Positions 9,889-19,152 of a stretch of 64,000 nucleotides of DNA are shown piece by piece. Both the position numbers and the translations under genes were made by a program. Source of the stretch: Bacteroidota bacterium (GTDB taxonomy: Bacteria; Bacteroidota; Bacteroidia; Chitinophagales; UBA10324); NCBI GenBank assembly GCA_018267315.1, contig JAFDYS010000017.1:1-64000 (forward strand). Direction: 5' to 3'. Position 1 is the first letter of the stretch, and the number at the start of each line of letters is the position of its first letter. The notes beneath the pieces are model-generated. The model ran no database searches, was not told where the DNA came from, and saw nothing but the letters and a program-made list of their open reading frames with translations.

Positions 9889-11062
9889 GAGATTGGTTCC
9901 GTTGTGTTGGTTGCCAGACATTGTGTTCGATTCCGGTAATGAATTTAAAGAAGCCATTCAATAGAGCCAGGTTCATGACAAAGAAGTGACTGATGTATCT
10001 CGCACCGGGCAATTGAATTTTGAAATTGCTCAGCATTACATCCAACAAGCATATCAGAAACAAAATGGTTTCAATCCAAAAGCAAATGCTGTAAAACGGA
10101 TGTTGCCTGGCGAGCACAAAGCTACTCAAATACGTCCCGGCGATAAAAAAGGGACCGAGCCATCGCAAAACTTTATGTGATAAGAAGGCCAAGGCAATAC
10201 CTCCCCGCGCGGGTGAGAGCAGTTTCCAAAACCGGCCCAGTATCTGAAAGTTGCCGGCTCCGATGCGGCTTTTTCGCCGGAATTCTTCCTTCATCAGTTC
10301 ACTCACGTCTTCATAGCAAACAGCATGGGGTTCACTGATCGCTTTGCCTCCTTTCTCCAGTGCCGCAAGGGTTATGTAAAAATCATCAACAATGAAATTA
10401 GATGGTGTGGGTGAAAAGAAACTTTTCCTTACCGCATAACATCCTCCGAAAGCGCCCATCATGGCGCCCCACAGCAATCCTTCGCGATGCTTCAATTTGT
10501 TTTCAAACCGCTGATAAAAACTTTCCTGGTCAGCCACACCCTTACGTTGTGCCCTGCGGGGTTGAATATTTCCTGCCACTACCGCCACTTCATTCCGGCT
10601 GAAATGACGAATCAGTTCGCCGATGGTGGATGGAGTGAAGAACACGTTTGCATCAGTGAGTAACAAAATCTCCCCCTTTGACTGCGTCACCAACTGGTTG
10701 ATGATTGAAATCTTTCCGCTGCGCTGATGGAACCGGGTAAATTTCAATGATGGATTTGCCGCTGCAAATTGCTTGACAATGGAATCCATATTGTCCGTTG
10801 ATGCATCAGAGCCGATGAGTATTTCAAACCGATCCGCGGGATAATCCGTTTGCAGCATGGAACGGAGTTTATCTCCAATCACCGTTTCTTCATTGTGTGC
10901 TGCAAGCAGGATGGAAACAAATGGAAACTCATCGGGTGAGGCAATTTTCTCCAGGGTACCCGGGGGGTTGCGTGCCAGTAACCATGTTATGAACGGATAG
11001 AACACATAGCTGTGAATGAGCGCTAACCAACATAACCAGAAGATGACTTGAAGCAGAATCAC
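9881..11062 (-). CDS. Membrane glycosyltransferase, family 2
   Basis: A 393-aa GT-A-fold glycosyltransferase. An N-terminal membrane helix (residues 1-30) precedes the catalytic domain: [18 protein letters not shown], the DASTDN acidic site, LLTDANVFF (the DxD-like metal site), [18 protein letters not shown] and a terminal [14 protein letters not shown] segment like the Q/RxxRW motif. At least two further membrane helices fill residues 300-380. The product is likely an inner-membrane enzyme extending a surface glycan or lipid-linked sugar; donor and acceptor are unknown. It overlaps the stop of the upstream GT4 gene by four bases (ATGA), a sign of translational coupling. Confidence 0.88.
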   Translation of the reverse strand: MILLQVIFWLCWLALIHSYVFYPFITWLLARNPPGTLEKIASPDEFPFVSILLAAHNEETVIGDKLRSMLQTDYPADRFEILIGSDASTDNMDSIVKQFAAANPSLKFTRFHQRSGKISIINQLVTQSKGEILLLTDANVFFTPSTIGELIRHFSRNEVAVVAGNIQPRRAQRKGVADQESFYQRFENKLKHREGLLWGAMMGAFGGCYAVRKSFFSPTPSNFIVDDFYITLAALEKGGKAISEPHAVCYEDVSELMKEEFRRKSRIGAGNFQILGRFWKLLSPARGGIALAFLSHKVLRWLGPFFIAGTYLSSFVLARQHPFYSICFWIETILFLICLLDVMLSNFKIQLPGARYISHFFVMNLALLNGFFKFITGIEHNVWQPTQRNQSHG

Positions 11063-12249
11063 TTCATGATTGTTTTGTAAAAATCAATGAGGTCACTCAC
11101 CAATTTCTTGTTGTCGTAATTCTCCCTGATGAATGCACGAGCGTGCGTACCCATTCGGCGCGCTTCATCTTTATCTTTGAGGAGGCGCCGGATCTGTCTG
11201 GCAAATGCATCAGGTGTATCGGCGATGAGCAAATGCGCTCCATCCACGGCATTAATTCCTTCTGCTCCGATGGCAGAGGAAATAACCGGCCGCCCTTCGG
11301 CCATGGCTTCCAGGATCTTCACCCTGATTCCGCTTCCGCTGAACAGCGGCACCACCATCAGGGTTTTCGATCGGATGAAGGCCCTTGAATTTTCCACCTC
11401 ACCCACAATCTCCAGATTGGGGTATTCTTTTCCGGGAAAGTCGGATGGAAAATTTCTTCCCGCTACATAAAACTTCAATTCAGGAAACTGGCTATTCACT
11501 TTAGGCCACACATAATCCAGGAACCATTCCACGCCTTCGCGGTTTGGGGCCCAGTCCATGCTACCGAGGTAACACAGGGTTGGCGGATCATCCATCTGTG
11601 CCATATCATCCAATGCAATTCCTACGGGGCAAGTGTGCAACGGCAGTTTGCAACCGAGTTCGACAAACCTCGCCGCATCAACAGTGGAAATCGGAATAAG
11701 CGCATCGCAGGAATTGAGGTTGTAGATTTCAAATTCCTTCATGCGCGAGGCAAGATTCTGGAGATACCACTTCTTGGCTCCGGGCTTGGCCATTTTTGAA
11801 TTACGTTCCCAAATGAGATGTTCAATGTTATGAGCGCGCAACACAATTTTTGCATTCGAGTATTTGCGGATCGTGAGCAGGTATGGAAGCAGATACAATC
11901 CTTCCAGCTGCACGATATCAAATTCATTTTCCTTGAGAATACCAGAAAGCAATCGTTCAAAATCGGCAGAGACGAACCGCTGAATATTGTATGAATCGCC
12001 GCGAAACAAACTGGTGAGCGCATCCCACCAATTCACATCCGTATCGAGCAATACGGTATGAAAGTCGGCAAGCGCCTGATTTTCCTGCGGCATCTCATCG
12101 GGCGGAAAAAAATGCTTCTTCGTGTTGATGGCAGCCACGGTCACTTTGTGCCCCGCTTCGTAAAAACCCCGGGTGAGCTGATGAATGGCAATCACCTCAC
12201 CATCACGCAGCGGGTACGGAAATTTTTTGCAGACCTGAAGAATTCTCAC
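11059..12249 (-). CDS. Glycosyltransferase, family 4 (GT-B fold)
   Basis: A 396-aa retaining GT-B glycosyltransferase. The N-terminal acceptor domain begins MRILQVCKKFPYPLRDG and includes IVQLEGLYLLPYL and VLRAHNIEHLIWER. The C-terminal nucleotide-sugar domain has LCYLGSMDWAPNREGVEWFL, VVPLFSGSGIRVKILEAMAE (the GT4 E-x7-E region, here S-G-I-R-x-K-x-L-E) and RENYDNKKLVSDL. It is cytosolic or peripheral. It shares a transcript with the downstream GT2 and ribBA and has its own good promoter. Together GT4 and GT2 probably act on one glycan; this is inference from coupling. Confidence 0.88.
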   Translation of the reverse strand: MRILQVCKKFPYPLRDGEVIAIHQLTRGFYEAGHKVTVAAINTKKHFFPPDEMPQENQALADFHTVLLDTDVNWWDALTSLFRGDSYNIQRFVSADFERLLSGILKENEFDIVQLEGLYLLPYLLTIRKYSNAKIVLRAHNIEHLIWERNSKMAKPGAKKWYLQNLASRMKEFEIYNLNSCDALIPISTVDAARFVELGCKLPLHTCPVGIALDDMAQMDDPPTLCYLGSMDWAPNREGVEWFLDYVWPKVNSQFPELKFYVAGRNFPSDFPGKEYPNLEIVGEVENSRAFIRSKTLMVVPLFSGSGIRVKILEAMAEGRPVISSAIGAEGINAVDGAHLLIADTPDAFARQIRRLLKDKDEARRMGTHARAFIRENYDNKKLVSDLIDFYKTIMK

Positions 12250-12268
12250 GGTTTGATTTGATCGCCGG

Positions 12269-12298
12269 CAAAGTTATGTGGTGCAGCCGCTTTCACAA
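12269..12298 (-). promoter_or_regulatory. Promoter for the GT4-GT2-ribBA transcript
   Basis: The minus strand carries TTG (12296-12298), 19 bases, then TAACTTTG (12269-12276). This matches the Bacteroidota TTTG-N19-TAnnTTTG arrangement. The box lies 20 bases before the GT4 start, giving a leader of about 13 bases. Confidence 0.7.
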
Positions 12299-12309
12299 CT
12301 CACAAAGCA

Positions 12310-13143
12310 TCACCCCAACGAATTCACGAGCCATTGAAAGATTTGGCGGGTAACACGAGTGGAATAAGTTCTATCGCCAAATTGCGATACCGGTTTGATT
12401 CCCCAACCCACATTGGTCAGGAATACTTCATCAGCAGAGGCCATTTCATAGGGAGTGATGGAACGTTCGCTGAATGGGAAATTATTTTCTGCCAGAATGT
12501 GAATCAGGTTTTTGCGCGTCACCCCGTCCACTCCGCCATCAGAAACCGGTGGTGAAAAAATCCTACCGTTTTCAATCCAGAACACGTTTGAAGAAATGGC
12601 ATCGGCAATTTTTCCGGACGCATTCAGCAAGAAACAATCTCCGAGGTTGTTTTCACTTTTAAACATAGCCGCCATCACATACGGCAAGGCATTCATGGAT
12701 TTAAAGAACGAAACGGTGGAAAAATTTTTCTGCACGTCAGGAAAGACACTTACTTTGCAGGTGGCTTCATTCCATTCGTATCCCTGTTCCATGGGAATAA
12801 TCTCGATGAAATACTCCGATGCATGGGTTTGAGGTTCATACAAACCGCCTCCGCTTCTGAACACGCCGATCCTAATTCGTGCATTGCTGCCGGTTTCATT
12901 CGCCCGCGCCAATTCAGTAATCTGCCGGTGCAGAAATGCGGAGGTTAAAGAATCCGGTACCTCCATCTTCAATGCTTTCATGGCCCGAAACAAACGGCTC
13001 ATGTGATCCTCAAAAAACAAAATCTCGCCGTTATGAATTCGCAGGCCTTCGAACAGGCCATCACCGTAGTTGACGGCCCGGTTGAGAGGGAAAACGGCAG
13101 AACCTTCTGGGAAAAATTTTCCGTTATAATTGATGATATTCAT
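12310..13143 (-). CDS. Class IV PLP aminotransferase (BCAT / ADC lyase / D-aminotransferase type)
   Basis: A 277-aa fold-type IV PLP enzyme. It shows NRAVNYGDGLFEGLRI (start of the fold), ARIRIGVFRSGGG, the region FKSMNALPYVMAA containing the likely PLP lysine, and GVDGVTRKNLIHI, the phosphate-binding loop typical of the class. The sequence alone does not settle whether it is a branched-chain aminotransferase, a D-amino acid aminotransferase or aminodeoxychorismate lyase (PabC). It is shorter than usual branched-chain enzymes, which favours the PabC/D-aminotransferase side. It follows hmgA by 42 bases, so co-transcription is possible. Confidence 0.82.
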   Translation of the reverse strand: MNIINYNGKFFPEGSAVFPLNRAVNYGDGLFEGLRIHNGEILFFEDHMSRLFRAMKALKMEVPDSLTSAFLHRQITELARANETGSNARIRIGVFRSGGGLYEPQTHASEYFIEIIPMEQGYEWNEATCKVSVFPDVQKNFSTVSFFKSMNALPYVMAAMFKSENNLGDCFLLNASGKIADAISSNVFWIENGRIFSPPVSDGGVDGVTRKNLIHILAENNFPFSERSITPYEMASADEVFLTNVGWGIKPVSQFGDRTYSTRVTRQIFQWLVNSLG

Positions 13144-13185
13144 TCAACATTTCGCCACAGAGGCACGGGGCGCCGCGTTACTTAA

Positions 13186-14373
13186 TTAAGGGATCATCAG
13201 TTCATCCCGTTCCTGGTCACTCATCCATGAGAGATAGTAGTCCTTGTCTTCAATGCCCAGGGCGTCCTCGGTAAGCATGAGGGGATGAAAGGTGTCAATC
13301 ATCACGGCCAGCTCTCTTGTTTCCTTCGAACCAATGCTTTTCTCCACTGCGCCGGGATGCGGGCCATGCGGAATGCCGCCGGGATGCAGGGTGATCATGC
13401 CCTTGGTCACATGTTTACGGCTCATAAAATCGCCATCCACATAGTACAGCACTTCATCGCTGTCTACGTTGCTGTGATGATACGGAGCCGGAATGGCTTG
13501 CGGATGGTAATCGAACAAGCGCGGCACAAATGAGCACACTACGAAGTTACGCGCCTCAAACGTTTGATGAATCGGCGGTGGCATGTGAATGCGGCCGGTG
13601 ATGGGTTCAAAGTTGTGAATGGAGAAACCCCACGGATAATTGTACCCGTCCCACCCCACTACGTCAAACGGATGATAGAGATAGTGGTATGGGTACATCA
13701 TACCTTTCTTGCGGATATAGATCAGATAGTCGCCTTTCTCATCATAGGTCTCGAGTGATTGCGGCACCTTAATGTCCCGCTCATAAAAAGGTGAATGCTC
13801 CAGCAGTTGCCCCACATCATTCATATATCTTCTTGGGGGATTTATGGGAGCGGGCGACTCCAGAATCAGGAGCCGGTTGTTTTCATCATTAAAATGAAAC
13901 TGGTAAATGGTGCCTCGCGGAATGATGAGGTAATCGCCGTACGCGAAATCAATATTACCGTACATCGTTTTCAGGGTTCCTGAACCCACATGAACGAATA
14001 TCATTTCATCGCAATCGCCGTTCTTCAGAAAGTAGTTGGTCGTTGATTTCTTCGGTGCTGCCAATGAGATCTTAGCATCATCGTTCACCAAAACGTATTT
14101 CCTGCTCTTGAGAAAATCATCTTCAGGCAGGATATTGAATCCCTGGAAACTGCGATGGAGCATCTGCCTCGGCGCTGCCAGTTTCGGTTCTACGGAAAAC
14201 GGTTGCTCCACATTCTTAATGATGGTGGGTGGATGATGCCGGTACATCAACGAATAGGTGTTTGAAAAACCTTCAGTGGAAAATAACTCTTCAGCATACA
14301 ACTCACCGTTGGGCTTTCTGAATTGGATGTGGCGCTTGTGAGGGATTTGTCCGAGTTTATGATAGTATGGCAT
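13186..14373 (-). CDS. hmgA: Homogentisate 1,2-dioxygenase
   Basis: An iron(II) ring-cleaving dioxygenase converting homogentisate to maleylacetoacetate in phenylalanine/tyrosine breakdown. The 395-aa cupin-fold protein shows MYRHHPPT near the start, FVHVGSGTLKTMYG and YGDYLIIPRGTIYQF in the first cupin. The C-terminal active site has HSNVDSDEVLYYVDGDF (His/Glu ligands) and LHPGGIPHGPHPG. The overall length is shorter than the ~440-aa human enzyme but usual for the bacterial branch. A -7 box lies 22 bases upstream. No other gene of the homogentisate pathway is in the window. Confidence 0.9.
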   Translation of the reverse strand: MPYYHKLGQIPHKRHIQFRKPNGELYAEELFSTEGFSNTYSLMYRHHPPTIIKNVEQPFSVEPKLAAPRQMLHRSFQGFNILPEDDFLKSRKYVLVNDDAKISLAAPKKSTTNYFLKNGDCDEMIFVHVGSGTLKTMYGNIDFAYGDYLIIPRGTIYQFHFNDENNRLLILESPAPINPPRRYMNDVGQLLEHSPFYERDIKVPQSLETYDEKGDYLIYIRKKGMMYPYHYLYHPFDVVGWDGYNYPWGFSIHNFEPITGRIHMPPPIHQTFEARNFVVCSFVPRLFDYHPQAIPAPYHHSNVDSDEVLYYVDGDFMSRKHVTKGMITLHPGGIPHGPHPGAVEKSIGSKETRELAVMIDTFHPLMLTEDALGIEDKDYYLSWMSDQERDELMIP

Positions 14374-14394
14374 TGGGATCGTGGATTGTTACGA

Positions 14395-14402
14395 CAAAAT
14401 TA
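14395..14402 (-). promoter_or_regulatory. Promoter -7 box for hmgA
   Basis: The minus strand reads TAATTTTG, an exact TAnnTTTG match ending 22 bases before the ATG. No convincing -33 element was found. A short inverted repeat GACTGA-AA-TCAGTC (14429-14442) lies further upstream, where an operator could be, but this is unsupported. Confidence 0.55.
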
Positions 14403-14447
14403 GTGATTGAAGAAGGAGAATTTATGATGACTGAAATCAGTCCGAAT

Positions 14448-14855
14448 TCAATCCTCATCTCTTAATCTTCGCAGCTTCTTCTTTTCAGATTGTTTTCTTT
14501 TCGATTCCAGTCGCTTCTTTTTTTGCGCTTCCGAAATCCTCGTTGGAATTCGCTTCGCCTTCTTTTTCAGTGCGAGCGTAATCAGTTCATCAAAGCGGCT
14601 AATAACATTTTTCTTATTGGCATGCTGCGACCGTTCCGCCTGGCTCACAAGCATCAGCACTCCGGCGGCACTTATACGGTGCTTCAGTTTCGAAAGAATC
14701 ATTGCCTTCTGCTCATCGACAAGGGCGCTGCAGTTGGGTATATCGAAGTAAAGCTCAACGGCTGACGATACTTTGTTTACGTGCTGCCCGCCTTTGCCAC
14801 CGCTTCGCACGGCCTTGAAAGTCAGATAGGGATGAAGAACTACAGGATCAAACAT
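14448..14855 (-). CDS. arfB: Peptidyl-tRNA hydrolase ArfB (alternative ribosome rescue)
   Basis: A 135-aa release-factor-like protein that rescues ribosomes stalled at mRNA ends. It carries the catalytic GGQ motif in the context VRSGGKGGQHVNKVSSAVEL. It lacks the codon-recognition domain of RF1/RF2. The strongly basic tail (KKKAKRIPTRISEAQKKKRLESKRK is broken here into KKKAKRIPT and RLESKRKQSEKKK) enters the empty mRNA channel in known ArfB. It is transcribed divergently from rplU. Confidence 0.92.
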   Translation of the reverse strand: MFDPVVLHPYLTFKAVRSGGKGGQHVNKVSSAVELYFDIPNCSALVDEQKAMILSKLKHRISAAGVLMLVSQAERSQHANKKNVISRFDELITLALKKKAKRIPTRISEAQKKKRLESKRKQSEKKKLRRLRDED

Positions 14856-14896
14856 GGATCAAAAACCGCTTGTAAAATTGCGACTTATAATCAGGT

Positions 14897-14926
14897 TTTG
14901 AATTACGGTGTCATGGTTTATCTTTG
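14897..14926 (+). promoter_or_regulatory. Promoter for rplU-rpmA
   Basis: TTTG (14897-14900), 18 bases, then TATCTTTG (14919-14926). This is among the best matches to the Bacteroidota promoter in the window. The predicted start lies about 20 bases before the rplU ATG. Confidence 0.75.
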
Positions 14927-14951
14927 CGACCCCGTTAAAAATCAAAGGATC

Positions 14952-15251
14952 ATGTACGCAATTGTAGATATCGCCGGACAACAGATTAAAGCCGAAGCAG
15001 GCAAGGAACTGTACGTTCATCGCCTGGAAGGAAATGTAGGCGACTCGGTTAAGTTTAACAGGGTGTTGCTTCAGGTGAATGAAGGCAAACTGGTAAAAAA
15101 TGTGAAAGCGCCGGTGGTTTCAGCTACCATTGTTGAACATCTCAAAGGCGACAAAGTGATTATCTTCAAAAAGAAAAACCGGAAGGGTTACAAGGTGAAG
15201 CGCGGACACCGCCAGGCACTCACAAAAATCAAGGTGGACTCAATCGGTTAA
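14952..15251 (+). CDS. rplU: 50S ribosomal protein L21
   Basis: A 99-aa L21, beginning MYAIVDIAGQQIKAEAGKEL and ending in the basic KGYKVKRGHRQALTKIKVDSI, the 23S rRNA-binding C-terminus. The start is the ATG at 14952, preceded by AAAGGA; the upstream extension of the frame (from 14781) runs through the promoter and is not coding. It is followed 41 bases later by rpmA, the near-universal pairing. Confidence 0.97.
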   Translation: MYAIVDIAGQQIKAEAGKELYVHRLEGNVGDSVKFNRVLLQVNEGKLVKNVKAPVVSATIVEHLKGDKVIIFKKKNRKGYKVKRGHRQALTKIKVDSIG

Positions 15252-15292
15252 TCAGAAATACTCTTTATCCAACAACAACTAACTGAATCAAC

Positions 15293-15565
15293 ATGGCACA
15301 TAAAAAAGGTGAAGGTTCATCAAAAAACGGACGCGAGTCGCATTCGAAACGACTCGGAGTGAAAATCTTCGGCGGTGAATTAGCACAGCCCGGCAACATC
15401 ATCATTCGTCAGCGCGGCACACGGTACTATCCGGGAGTGGGAGTTGATATGGGAAAAGACCACACGCTTTTTGCCACAGCCAGTGGTATCGTTAAATTCC
15501 AGCGTAAGCGCGGTGACCGCAACTATGTAAGCATCGTGCCTGCAGAGATTACTCCCGTAAACTGA
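15293..15565 (+). CDS. rpmA: 50S ribosomal protein L27
   Basis: A 90-aa L27, beginning [16 protein letters not shown] and containing [18 protein letters not shown] and [20 protein letters not shown]. The N-terminal AHKKG tail, which reaches the peptidyl-transferase centre, is exposed directly after Met with no cleavable extension of the Firmicutes type. It is co-transcribed with rplU and closed by a strong terminator. Confidence 0.97.
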   Translation: MAHKKGEGSSKNGRESHSKRLGVKIFGGELAQPGNIIIRQRGTRYYPGVGVDMGKDHTLFATASGIVKFQRKRGDRNYVSIVPAEITPVN

Positions 15566-15588
15566 TATTTTCAATCAAGGAAATTGAA

Positions 15589-15618
15589 GAGCCGCTCTCA
15601 ACCGGGAGCGGCTTTATT
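15589..15618 (+). terminator. Intrinsic terminator after rplU-rpmA
   Basis: AGCCGCTC (15590-15597) pairs with GAGCGGCT (15606-15613) across an eight-base loop, followed by a T-rich run (TTTATTATT). It lies 24 bases after the rpmA stop and could also help end the convergent TonB receptor transcript. Confidence 0.8.
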
Positions 15619-15754
15619 ATTCCGGGAAACCGGCAACCGCGTGAATAAAATTCTCCACTCCTTTGAAGCATACAGGTGAAAACAAACGCGCCACCCGCAT
15701 AGTAAGATTGATCACTCACCGTGATTTCTTTCACGGGTACAATTCAATTGCAAA

Positions 15755-18229
15755 TCAGAATCTGACTTCGAGCCGCACATTCACTCGTCGCCCGGTGAGA
15801 TAGTTGGGAACGGCGTACACCACATTGTTAAGGTCTTTAATCCAGGTGTAGGAAATTTCATTGGACACATCGAGCAGGTTGAAAATTTCAAGACTGAGCC
15901 AGATCTTGTCGAAGCTGCTCCAGAATTTGCTCTGCTGAATGCGTGGGCGATTGCGGTCAACCAGCAAGGCGGAGAATCCGATATCAACACGCCGGTACGG
16001 CGAGAGACGCAAGGTATCCCGTGCGCGGATGTGATCGGGCGGACCGGTAGGTAATCCCGTTCCGAACAACAGATTCAGATGCACTTTGAAATTTTTATTT
16101 CCGGGAATGTAATCCTGGAAGAACATGGCAAAGTTCACCCGCTGATCAGTCGGGCGGGGAATGTATCCCGGATAAAACTTAGAACTGTCGAGTGAATATT
16201 CGGTGTGCTCTTCATTAGTAAAGACCGTATCCACCGTCCACAGGTAATCATCGGTGAGGTTTTCTTTAGTCTGAAGCAGCGAGAGCGAAATCCACGAAGG
16301 CGCATCTTCAACGAATTCACCATTCAGCCGGAAATCAATCCCTGTGGCATATCCTCTCGAATCATTTTCGGCAAAGTACCGGATGCGCACATTGTCGAGT
16401 TCATACGGGTTGAGATCATACATCTGCTTGTAATAGACCTCGGTGACAAATTTGAACGGGCGGTTCCACCAGCTAAAATTGTAATCAGCCCCCAGCACAT
16501 AGTGAATGGATCGCTGCGCTTTCACATCGGTATGCACCTCTCCGTTCAAGTCGCGCAATTCACGGTAGAATGGCGGCTGATCGTATGCCCCTATAGCGCC
16601 GCGGAAAACAAAGTCATGCTCCCATTTGGGTTGAATGGCCGCCTGAACGCGCGGGCTGATGATAAATTGATTGTTCAAATCCCAATAACTGAAACGACTG
16701 CCAAAGGTGATCGTGAAATTGCGTTCGGCATCCAGCACCCACGAATCCTGCACATAGGCCTGATAGCGGTTGCTTGCGAAATCATGCTCTGTCCTGATGA
16801 CATTCTGAAGATTGATCTGTTCAATGGAATACGGCAATGTGTAGCCCGCCGAATCAGTGCGGTACCACTCACTCAGCTCATCATGAATAATCTCGCGGTT
16901 GTAATCCGCCCCCCATTGGATAAAATGATTGGCCTTGAGGTAAGATCCTTTATGTGCGGCCTTGTAAATAGTGGCATTGAGAAAATCACGCGCCCAGTCG
17001 TGGTTAGTTCCCACGCCAAGAAAATAAAGTGTCTGCCCGAAATCTTCACTGCCGAAGCTGTTACCCACCTGCCCGAGGAAGTACTGCCCGATTACATCAA
17101 TGGTCTCTTCTTCTTCATCCGCGTAAACAGAGGCGAGGAATTTCAGGTTTAGATTTTTCGCTGGCTTATAATTGAGTGAAAGTCCGCCCATGCCATTGTT
17201 GTACCGGTCCACTTCCTGCCCCTGAAAAAAGACATCAAGACGAAGGGTGGTTTGTATGGTTCCGAAAGTTGTTTCTCTTTCATTGGGAACGAACTGATAG
17301 GTGTTGCCGGAATAATTACCGATAGCTTCCAGAGTGAGCCTGGGAGAAATATCATATTGGAAATCGGCCTGCACATCGGTGAAGTTGGGGCGATAGTCCC
17401 CGGTTGTTTCGAGGGAGTTCAGCAGATATTGGTTCGTCTTGTAGCGCGCACCGAATAAATACCGGAACCGCTGGTTGGCCGCACTGCCTTCGAGCGCCAC
17501 ACTGGCGCCGAGCAGACTTGCTGAAACACTGCCTCCAAACACTTTGGGTTTCTTATAGCTGATATCTAGCACGCTCGACATTTTGTCGCCGTAAATGGTT
17601 TGAAATCCCCCGGCAGAAAACGATAGTGAACCCGTAAGATCCGGGTTGACAAAACTCAAGCCCTCCTGCTGGGATGAACTGATGAGAAACGGGCGAAAGA
17701 TTTCAAAGTCGTTTACATAAACAAGATTCTCATCGTAGTTGCCGCCGCGCACCGAATATTGCGAGGAAAGTTCATTATTGGATTGTGCACCAAAAAACTT
17801 CAGGGTTGCCTCCACTCCGCCGCTCGCTGAAGGCAGGGCTTCAAAGAGCTTGGGATCAATTTTGGACATGCCCGGCTGATCACGCAAATCGCGGTCTTCG
17901 ATGGTGACACTGTCAATCACATACGGCTTGGCGATCATCACCACGTACAGCGGGTAACGCTGCCCGGCAGTGAGTTTCACCTTCCGGCTGAATTCCTCGT
18001 ACCCGATTCGGGTAAATGTCAGGGTCACGTCTTTGTCTGCCGGAATCTCAAAATCAAATTCGCCATTCTTATCCGTCACCACCCCTTTGGCTCCCGGCGT
18101 AATCTTGATGGAAGCTGAAGGCATCGCATTGCCCGCTTCATCGCGCACGTTACCATATACGGTAGCGGTTTGAGCGAATACTTTTTCACCAAGCACCATC
18201 AGTAAAAGGAGTAAGAGAAAATGACGCAT
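15755..18229 (-). CDS. TonB-dependent receptor with carboxypeptidase-regulatory-like domain
   Basis: An 824-aa outer-membrane receptor. Signal peptide to about residue 20 (LGEKVFAQ). A beta-sandwich domain follows (ATVYGNVRDEAGNAMPSASI to about residue 105), as in many Bacteroidota SusC-like and iron receptors. The plug domain has SQYSVRGGNYDENLVYVND and the TGSLSFSAGGFQTIYGDKMS region. The rest is a beta-barrel ending in the aromatic strand RRVNVRLEVRF. No SusD-like partner is adjacent, so a nutrient other than polysaccharide is as likely; the substrate is unknown. The ATG at 18229 (MRHFLLLLL) gives the better signal peptide than 18241. It lies 17 bases after rpe, suggesting one transcript. 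A hairpin (15719-15736) follows its stop. Confidence 0.9.
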   Translation of the reverse strand: MRHFLLLLLLMVLGEKVFAQTATVYGNVRDEAGNAMPSASIKITPGAKGVVTDKNGEFDFEIPADKDVTLTFTRIGYEEFSRKVKLTAGQRYPLYVVMIAKPYVIDSVTIEDRDLRDQPGMSKIDPKLFEALPSASGGVEATLKFFGAQSNNELSSQYSVRGGNYDENLVYVNDFEIFRPFLISSSQQEGLSFVNPDLTGSLSFSAGGFQTIYGDKMSSVLDISYKKPKVFGGSVSASLLGASVALEGSAANQRFRYLFGARYKTNQYLLNSLETTGDYRPNFTDVQADFQYDISPRLTLEAIGNYSGNTYQFVPNERETTFGTIQTTLRLDVFFQGQEVDRYNNGMGGLSLNYKPAKNLNLKFLASVYADEEEETIDVIGQYFLGQVGNSFGSEDFGQTLYFLGVGTNHDWARDFLNATIYKAAHKGSYLKANHFIQWGADYNREIIHDELSEWYRTDSAGYTLPYSIEQINLQNVIRTEHDFASNRYQAYVQDSWVLDAERNFTITFGSRFSYWDLNNQFIISPRVQAAIQPKWEHDFVFRGAIGAYDQPPFYRELRDLNGEVHTDVKAQRSIHYVLGADYNFSWWNRPFKFVTEVYYKQMYDLNPYELDNVRIRYFAENDSRGYATGIDFRLNGEFVEDAPSWISLSLLQTKENLTDDYLWTVDTVFTNEEHTEYSLDSSKFYPGYIPRPTDQRVNFAMFFQDYIPGNKNFKVHLNLLFGTGLPTGPPDHIRARDTLRLSPYRRVDIGFSALLVDRNRPRIQQSKFWSSFDKIWLSLEIFNLLDVSNEISYTWIKDLNNVVYAVPNYLTGRRVNVRLEVRF

Positions 18230-18246
18230 GAAACAGAACATAATCC

Positions 18247-18915
18247 TCAGGCCACCACCGGATTCTTCTTTACTGATTTCAATAACGAAATGGTTTCAGC
18301 CGGATTTTGTGAAGAGAAAACGGTATTGCCGGCAACGAGAATGTCAGCTCCGGCTTCCACCAATGCTGCTGCGTTGTGCAGATCCACACCGCCGTCAATT
18401 TCAATTTTAGCTGTTGAGTTTTTAGCCAGGATCAGGTTCTTGCAATCCCTGATTTTACCATATGTGTTCTCGATGAACTTTTGACCGCCGTAGCCGGGGT
18501 TCACGCTCATCAGCAGCACTACATCTACATCGGCCACAATATTTTCAATGAGTGAAACCGATGCATGCGGATTGAGCACCACGCCGGGGCTCATTCCTTT
18601 TTGCCTGATGGCCGTAAGGGTTCGATGCAGATGCGGCGATGCTTCCAGATGAACTGAAAGAACAGCCGCGCCGGCTTTGGCAAACTCGTCAATATATTTC
18701 TCGGGCTCCAGGATCATCAGGTGAACATCCAGCGGCTTTTTGGCCACTTTCTTCACCGCATGCAGCACCGGAAACCCGAAGGAAATATTCGGAACGAATC
18801 TACCGTCCATAATGTCGCAGTGAATCCAGTCGGCTTCACTGCGGTTGATCATTTCAATGTCGCGGGCAAGATTTCCAAAATCCGCTGACAGAATAGACGG
18901 GGCAATCATCGGCAT
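18247..18915 (-). CDS. rpe: Ribulose-phosphate 3-epimerase
   Basis: Interconverts ribulose 5-phosphate and xylulose 5-phosphate in the pentose phosphate pathway. A 222-aa TIM barrel with IAPSILSADFGNL, DWIHCDIMDGRFVPNISFG (metal-binding His and Asp), DVHLMILEPEKYI, LMSVNPGYGGQKF and KIEIDGGVDLHNA. All catalytic and metal residues are present. The start could be 18915 or the in-frame ATG at 18909; a promoter candidate (18920-18950) would make either version nearly leaderless. Confidence 0.95.
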   Translation of the reverse strand: MPMIAPSILSADFGNLARDIEMINRSEADWIHCDIMDGRFVPNISFGFPVLHAVKKVAKKPLDVHLMILEPEKYIDEFAKAGAAVLSVHLEASPHLHRTLTAIRQKGMSPGVVLNPHASVSLIENIVADVDVVLLMSVNPGYGGQKFIENTYGKIRDCKNLILAKNSTAKIEIDGGVDLHNAAALVEAGADILVAGNTVFSSQNPAETISLLKSVKKNPVVA

Positions 18916-18919
18916 GCAG

Positions 18920-18950
18920 CGAAGATAACGGGATTGAGATGATCGGACAA
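18920..18950 (-). promoter_or_regulatory. Possible promoter for rpe
   Basis: The minus strand has TTG (18948-18950), 20 bases, then TATCTTCG (18920-18927), one base off TAnnTTTG. The predicted transcription start falls within a few bases of the ATG, implying a leaderless or very short leader. Confidence 0.35.
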
Positions 18951-19152
18951 TTCAGAGAATGAACATGTTTTCGATCAGAAAGCAACCGTTTCGCTTTTCC
19001 ACTTCTACCGGTTAACCTCACCAAAAGTTAAGCGAAATCAATCACATTTCAGACTGAGGATTGTCACCCATTCACAACGGCTGCATCATTTCATATTACG
19101 CCTGCCGTTACCACCTTGCATAGTGCCGGGCAACTGTATAAATCGTGCAGCC

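Noticed and set aside
16205..17152. Long plus-strand open frame (315 codons) inside the TonB receptor gene
   Set aside because: It is antisense to a well-supported receptor, has no recognisable motif and follows the receptor's codon pattern in mirror; a shadow frame.
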